Translations under genes and position numbers: made by a program
Notes under the pieces: model-generated
Told to the model about the DNA's origin: nothing
Seen by the model: only the letters and a program-made list of their open reading frames with translations
Databases searched by the model: none
NCBI RefSeq assembly: GCF_029227915.1
Contig: NC_079877.1
Span: 33,629,851-33,693,850, forward strand
Direction: 5' to 3'
Source of the DNA: Hydractinia symbiolongicarpus
Lineage: Eukaryota; Cnidaria; Hydrozoa; Anthoathecata; Hydractiniidae
Length of the DNA: 64,000 bases
Part shown: one piece after another, positions 58,500 through 64,000 of the stretch
How positions within the stretch are numbered: position 1 is the first letter of the stretch
How the letters are laid out: the number at the start of each line of letters is the position of its first letter

Positions 58500-59435
58500 T
58501 AAGTAGGTTAGGGTGACATGCTTTACCTTAAACACGCACATTAGGGGGACGTGAAATTAAAGGGGACATATTCGTGTCCCCTTTGATTTTCGGGCATATT
58601 TTGAACAAAGTAAGGACTATTTTGAACTGTTTATATATGACTAAAATATTCTCCATTTAGCATGCTTTAGAGTCCTGCAGTTAGTTTATTGATATATTTT
58701 TTTCTAACGGAATCATTGACCTTAAAAAATTTGGAGTATATATTTGTTGAGCGTGGTAAATGAAGTTTAAGGTGACATTTGATTTTTTTAAATAAATAGA
58801 AAATTTCAATGAATTTTGAAAATGTCTTATATATTCTATGAAGCCCTCATGTAAGTTCAGTGTTTGATGTGACATCGATATACCTGCTTTAACTTGGTAT
58901 TCATTTAAATCAATTTACATTTTATATATTAATTTTCAAGGTGATAAAGCTAGAATTCCTTCATTATTTGACTTGGACTATGTCATTTACCGATATATCG
59001 TTATAATATATCGTTATAAATAATAAAAACAGGATCTGACATTGAGATCATTTTTTAAAATTTTTGTCCCCTTTTTATGCATATCTTACATATAAATCGT
59101 GTCCCTTAATTGTGAAAAGCATTCATAAAACGCAAAAATATCCATAAATTGAAATGCCAGAAAATTGATTATTTATAGTGCCATTAGGGTAAAAAATAAC
59201 TTCACACATACAAAAGAGCCCTACAGAAGTGTTATAAACGCAGCTACACATGGTAAACATCAAATCAAATGTGCTTATATGTAATTAAGCCAGTCAACGG
59301 ACCAAGAATTGCGCCATATATGAATCAGTGAACAACTATGACAATAATGCTGAAAACAACAACTGGATGTATGGTCATAATGTAGGTGTTTTAAAAACTT
59401 TTGACGAAGATTGCAGGTAGTTAACTAGTTACGTG
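58500..59435. other. no gene recognised
   Basis: AT-rich. Contains a small duplicated ATATATCGTTATA word near 58993-59018; nothing else. Confidence 0.45.
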
Positions 59436-59555
59436 AAATTCTCCTATTCATAGATTTCAAATACTGGTAAAAGATGTTGGTAACGACTTAGCGTAAATTT
59501 CTCATATTCATAGATTTCAAATACTGGAAAAAGATGTTGGTAAGGACTTAGCGTC
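59436..59555. repeat. 60-bp tandem duplication
   Basis: TATTCATAGATTTCAAATAC, then TGG(T/A)AAAAGATGTTGGTAA, recurs at exactly 60-bp spacing with a few differences. Confidence 0.9.
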
Positions 59556-61290
59556 AAATCCTGACGTTAAAAACACATTCGTGAAGCCATAAAGGACACA
59601 GGTCGCAAAGAGAAAAATGCGTCGTGACTATGTGCAGTCACATTCGAGGTTGGGATTTCTGGTAAATGTCGGCGCATGTGAAACAAAATTTAAATAGTTT
59701 TCTTTACACTAGCCGCATATAATTTTTTTTAAATAGATGTTTTAGCAACTCTAAACATAAAGAATATGCAGATTATTGCACGGGATTGCGCATGGTGTTT
59801 GTAGCTAGCGATGTTGATTTCAAAGTGCGAACAAAAATGACTGTTTTTACTGAAACCACCTGTCATTTGTCAACGTTGTTATGGGTTGCTCACTATTTAC
59901 ACAATAGTATATAGTCAGCTACTAACATAACCACAGACCTTAGTGTACATAAACACCCCAGTATATAGAGAGACTTCGTCTTATGAAGAGGCACATTTAG
60001 CTAGTTGATACTTGTTGTTATCTGTGTCTTTTAATTCTTTAAATATCTAGCAACATATAGCCGCTCGACCATAACTGGATATAACAAACTTCAGATACTC
60101 ATATTGATATAAAAAACATTAGAAAAGGTTTTTTCACCTGTACAAGCGATAACAGAAATTCTGTGTTCAGCAGGGTCGTCGTAAACTCTGTAAAACGTCC
60201 TGCTGGATCGCGATCCCCCTTAAATGCTCAAAACAGCTTAAAATTAAGTCATATCTAATCTGCTAAGTTGGTACATGGAAGCACCACCAAAAATTTAGCA
60301 ATAAAATTTGTTTTTTTCTCAACATTTAGTATTTATTTTTTCACGGACAGTACACGTTTCCATTTTGTATTTGTTTTTGACCTGAGTCTCAATTTTCTTA
60401 GCAAAATGCCTGAATATAGGCTGAATTTTTCTTAATCATTTCTTAAATTTTATCACTCTATTTACTTTTTGATGAGACTTTCATTATTAGCAGAACAAAA
60501 ACGACTTATTTTGTTATTTTTAAGATAAAACTTTGTTTAGTATATGTGTATTTATTTACTGATAAAAAGAAACTTGATTCTGTTTTGTTTTTTACAATTA
60601 TGATGACTGTAAATTGCAGTTTAAAACGCTGAGGCTGGCGGTTTTCTCAAAATTTTATAAAGATTTTGAGGTTTTTGGGGATAGTTTCTTAAAAACACGT
60701 GAATATAACTAGTGACAGGAAATATATCACATCATAATTCAATTTACGTTTTATTTTAGTTCTTATAATATATACATCTTTATCGTAAAAAAATCTTTCT
60801 CCAGTACTTTGATCGGCGGAGTTTTTTCAGTGTAGTCTTTAGAAGATATTAAAATCCAAATTTTTTTTGTTGTAATGGAGCTAAAAAGTATAAAAATCTT
60901 TCTTGAATATATACTGCAAATGTTGCAGAATTTTGTTAATAGAGGTGTAAAATCAGAGATCAAAACAAGCACAGTTGTTTGTTAATTTAGTCACGGTTGA
61001 TTCCTATGGTATTGGTTTTAAACCCACAAGCTTCATTTTTATAGAACTTAAACCAATAAGGATAGCTTAAAGCAAAATTATTTTTAATAGGCATGGGATA
61101 GAAAAATAAAAAAACCCGAGCTTGGTGCTTATTTAAAATGGTAACATCCTTTATTGCTAAACAAATGTAAAAGATTTTGCATAAATGATATAGCGCAAGC
61201 TTTATCATTTATATCATATACTTATAACAGAATTTTATAATGAAAATAACTTGTAACGTTGAAAATAAAATGTGTGCACTAATTCTGCAA
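59556..61290. other. no gene recognised
   Basis: AT-rich spacer; short minus-strand open frames near 60.8-61.2 kb are not recognisable. Confidence 0.4.
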
Positions 61291-64000
61291 AATAGAAATA
61301 AGTCAAAAAATAAATTGTGTGCCCCATTTCTGTTAAATAGGAAAAAAAGATGCAGCCCTATTCATAACAGAGTTGCACAGAGATAATAACCAGCAATGTT
61401 TGATAAGTCAAAAAATAAATTGTGTGCCCCATTTCTATTAAATAGAAAAAAAAGTGCAGCCCTATTCATAACAGAGTTGCACAGAAATAATAACCAGCAA
61501 CGTTTTATAAGTCAAAGAATAAATTGTGTGCCCCATTTCTGTTAAATAGAAAAAAAGATGCAGCCCTATTCATAACAGATAGATAGATAGATGTGCATTT
61601 TTTACATGGCTAGCCTCACAAATATCGAGGGATATACCCTGTCTATTATTTCCAGGAGGGGCCATGGCGTAGATGGAGAGTCCTAGAGTATTTAATGCTC
61701 ATTTTGAGCTAAGCAGACCCAATTAGAGCCCGCGCTCTGCTAGACAACTCCCGGCAACATCCAACGGCCCACACAGTGTGCCATCTTCCCAATTTCCCTC
61801 ACATGGCTTGGGTTAACCCGGGGCTATGGTAACATTCACTCGCCGATGTTGAATCGCTGTCAAGAAAAATCGAACCCCGGTCTCCCGCACAGAGTACGAG
61901 AGCTATAACCACTAATCTACGGCGCCACAAAGAGTTGCACAGTGATAATAACCGGCAACGTTTTATAATTGAAAAAATAAATTGTGTGCCCCATTTCTGT
62001 TAAATAGGAAAAAAAGATGCAGCCCTATTCATAACAACAGAGTTGCACAGAGATATTAACCAGCAACGTTTTATAATTCAAAAAATAAATTGTGTGCCCA
62101 ATTTCTGTTAAATAGAAAAGAAAGATGCAGCCCTATTCATAACAGAGTTGCACAGAGATATTAACCAGCAACGTTTTATAATTCAAAAAATAAATTGTGT
62201 GCCCCATTTCTGTTAAATAGGAAAAAAAGATGCAGCCCTATTCATAACAGAGTTGCGCAGAGATAATAACCAGCAACGTTTTATAAGTCAAAAATTAAAT
62301 TGTGTGCCCCATTTCTGTTAAATAGGAAAAGAAGATGCAGCCCTATTCACAAACAGAGTTGCGCAGAGATAATAACCAGAAACATTTTATAAGTCAAAAA
62401 TTCAATTGTGTGCCCCATTTCTGTTAAATAGGAAAAAAAGATACAGCCCTATTCATAACAGAGTTGCGCAGAGATAATAACCAGCAACGTTTTATAAGTC
62501 AAAAAATAAATTGCGTGCCCCATTTCTGTTAAATAGGAAAAAAAAATGCATCCCTATTCACAAACAGAGTTGCACAGAGATAATAACCAGCAACGTTTTA
62601 TAAGTCAAAAAATCAATTGTGTGCCCCATTTCTGTTAAATACAAAAGAAAGATGCAGCCCTATTCATAACAGAGTTGCACAGAGATATTAACCAGCAACG
62701 TTTTATAATTCAAAAAATAAATTGTGTGCCCCATTTCTGTTAAATATGAAAAAAAGATGCAGCCCTATTCATAACAGAGTTGCGCAGAGATAATAACCAG
62801 CAACGTTTTATAAGTCAAAAAATAAATTGTGTGCCCCATTTCTGTTAAATAGGAAAAAAAGATACAGCCCTATTCATAACAGAGTTGCGCAGAGATAATA
62901 ACCAGCAACGTTTTATAAGTCAAAAAATAAATTGCGTGCCCCATTTCTGTTAAATAGGAAAAAAAAATGCATCCCTATTCACAAACAGAGTTGCACAGAG
63001 ATAATAACCAGCAACGTTTTATAAGTCAAAAAATCAATTGTGTGCCCCATTTCTGTTAAATAGGAAAAGAAGATGCAGCCCTATTCACAAACAGAGTTGC
63101 GCAGAGATAATAACCAGAAACATTTTATAAGTCAAAAATTCAATTGTGTGCCCCATTTCTGTTAAATAGGAAAAAAAGATACAGCCCTATTCATAACAGA
63201 GTTGCGCAGAGATAATAACCAGCAACGTTTTATAAGTCAAAAAATAAATTGCGTGCCCCATTTCTGTTAAATAGGAAAAAAAAATGCATCCCTATTCACA
63301 AACAGAGTTGCACAGAGATAATAACCAGCAACGTTTTATAAGTCAAAAAATCAATTGTGTGCCCCATTTCTGTTAAATACAAAAGAAAGATGCAGCCCTA
63401 TTCATAACAGAGTTGCACAGAGATATTAACCAGCAACGTTTTATAATTCAAAAAATAAATTGTGTGCCCCATTTCTGTTAAATATGAAAAAAAGATGCAG
63501 CCCTATTCATAACAGAGTTGCGCAGAGATAATAACCAGCAACGTTTTATAAGTCAAAAAATAAATTGTGTGCCCCATTTCTGTTAAATAGGAAAAAAAGA
63601 TACAGCCCTATTCATAACAGAGTTGCGCAGAGATAATAACCAGCAACGTTTTATAAGTCAAAAAATAAATTGCGTGCCCCATTTCTGTTAAATAGGAAAA
63701 AAAAATGCATCCCTATTCACAAACAGAGTTGCACAGAGATAATAACCAGCAACGTTTTATAAGTCAAAAAATCAATTGTGTGCCCCATTTCTGTTAAATA
63801 GGAAAAAAAGATGCAGCCCTATTCATAACAGAGTTGCGCAGAAATAATAACCAGTAACGTTTTATAAGTCAAAAAATAAATTTTTTTCCCCTATTTCTGT
63901 TAAAAAGAAAAAAAAGATGCAGCCCTATTCATAACAGAGTTGCACAGAGATAATAACCAGGAACGTTTTATAAGTCAAAGAATAAATTGTGTGCCCCATT
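61291..64000. repeat. satellite array, about 105-bp monomer, continues past window
   Basis: Around 22 monomers with core AAATTGTGTGCCCCATTTCT, then GATGCAGCCCTATTCATAAC, AGAGTTGCGCAGAGATAATA and ACCAGCAACGTTTTATAAGT. From about 62325 the monomers form a 738-bp higher-order repeat of seven units; distinctive variants recur exactly 738 bp apart (62637 and 63375; 62742 and 63480; 62373 and 63111). The left edge is diverged and interrupted by a SINE. The array runs off the right edge. Confidence 0.95.
61577..61930 (-). repeat. tRNA-derived SINE inserted in the satellite
   Basis: Read on the minus strand from 61928, the head GGCGCCGTAGATTAGTGGTT includes a box A-like element, and GGGGTTCGATTTTT supplies box B about 40 bases later. 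A body of about 270 bp and an (ATCT)n tail at 61593-61578 follow. Satellite sequence resumes on either side (CATAACAGA and AGAGTTGCAC). The same SINE family occurs near 38.65 kb. Confidence 0.85.

Noticed and set aside
61861-61928. Functional tRNA gene on the minus strand
   Set aside because: Box A and B are present, but no complete cloverleaf or acceptor pairing; the sequence continues into a SINE body and ATCT tail.

Overview
This is a 64 kb AT-rich stretch of an animal genome. It is gene-poor and crowded with transposon remnants, SINE-like repeats and minisatellites. Split genes with GT-AG introns, non-LTR retrotransposons, Penelope-like elements (PLEs), a Harbinger-type transposase and a transposon carrying a RAG1 N-terminal-like gene point to an invertebrate metazoan. 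The intronless class A receptor and a receptor tail rich in tyrosine motifs would suit a cnidarian, possibly a hydrozoan. That placement is inference; no marker gene fixes the species.

Layout. 0.9-4.0 kb: broken CR1/L2-like LINE (+). 9.3-10.8 kb: 19-bp minisatellite followed by a 5'-truncated LINE (-). 12.2-12.7 kb: palindromic DNA-transposon relic. 13.55-18.73 kb: a segment with CAGGGG termini holding a decayed gene, interrupted by a PLE present as two nearly identical inverted copies. 24-25 kb: copies of a palindromic MITE family. 28.5-29.2 kb: intact intronless SAM-dependent methyltransferase. 31.1-34.2 kb (-): 3' half of a single-pass receptor with an ITAM-type cytoplasmic tail. 34.8-36.7 kb: another LINE (-). 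37-40 kb: old segmental duplication with a tRNA-derived SINE. 42-47.7 kb: minisatellites. 50.4-51.3 kb: intact intronless class A GPCR.

51.59-53.81 kb: a 2.2 kb element bounded by TTAA and inverted termini. It carries a 314-codon open gene resembling the N-terminal, non-catalytic half of RAG1 (zinc motifs, RING, C2HC finger). 55.1-56.5 kb: degenerate PLE (-). 57.6-58.3 kb: Harbinger-type transposase cut off by a TA microsatellite. 61.3-64.0 kb: about 105-bp satellite with a 738-bp higher-order repeat and an inserted tRNA-derived SINE.

Apparently intact genes are the methyltransferase, the GPCR and the RAG1-like gene. The receptor is probably functional if one homopolymer frameshift is an assembly error or polymorphism. 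There are no operons. The main items for follow-up are the RAG1-like TTAA element and the ITAM-tailed receptor.
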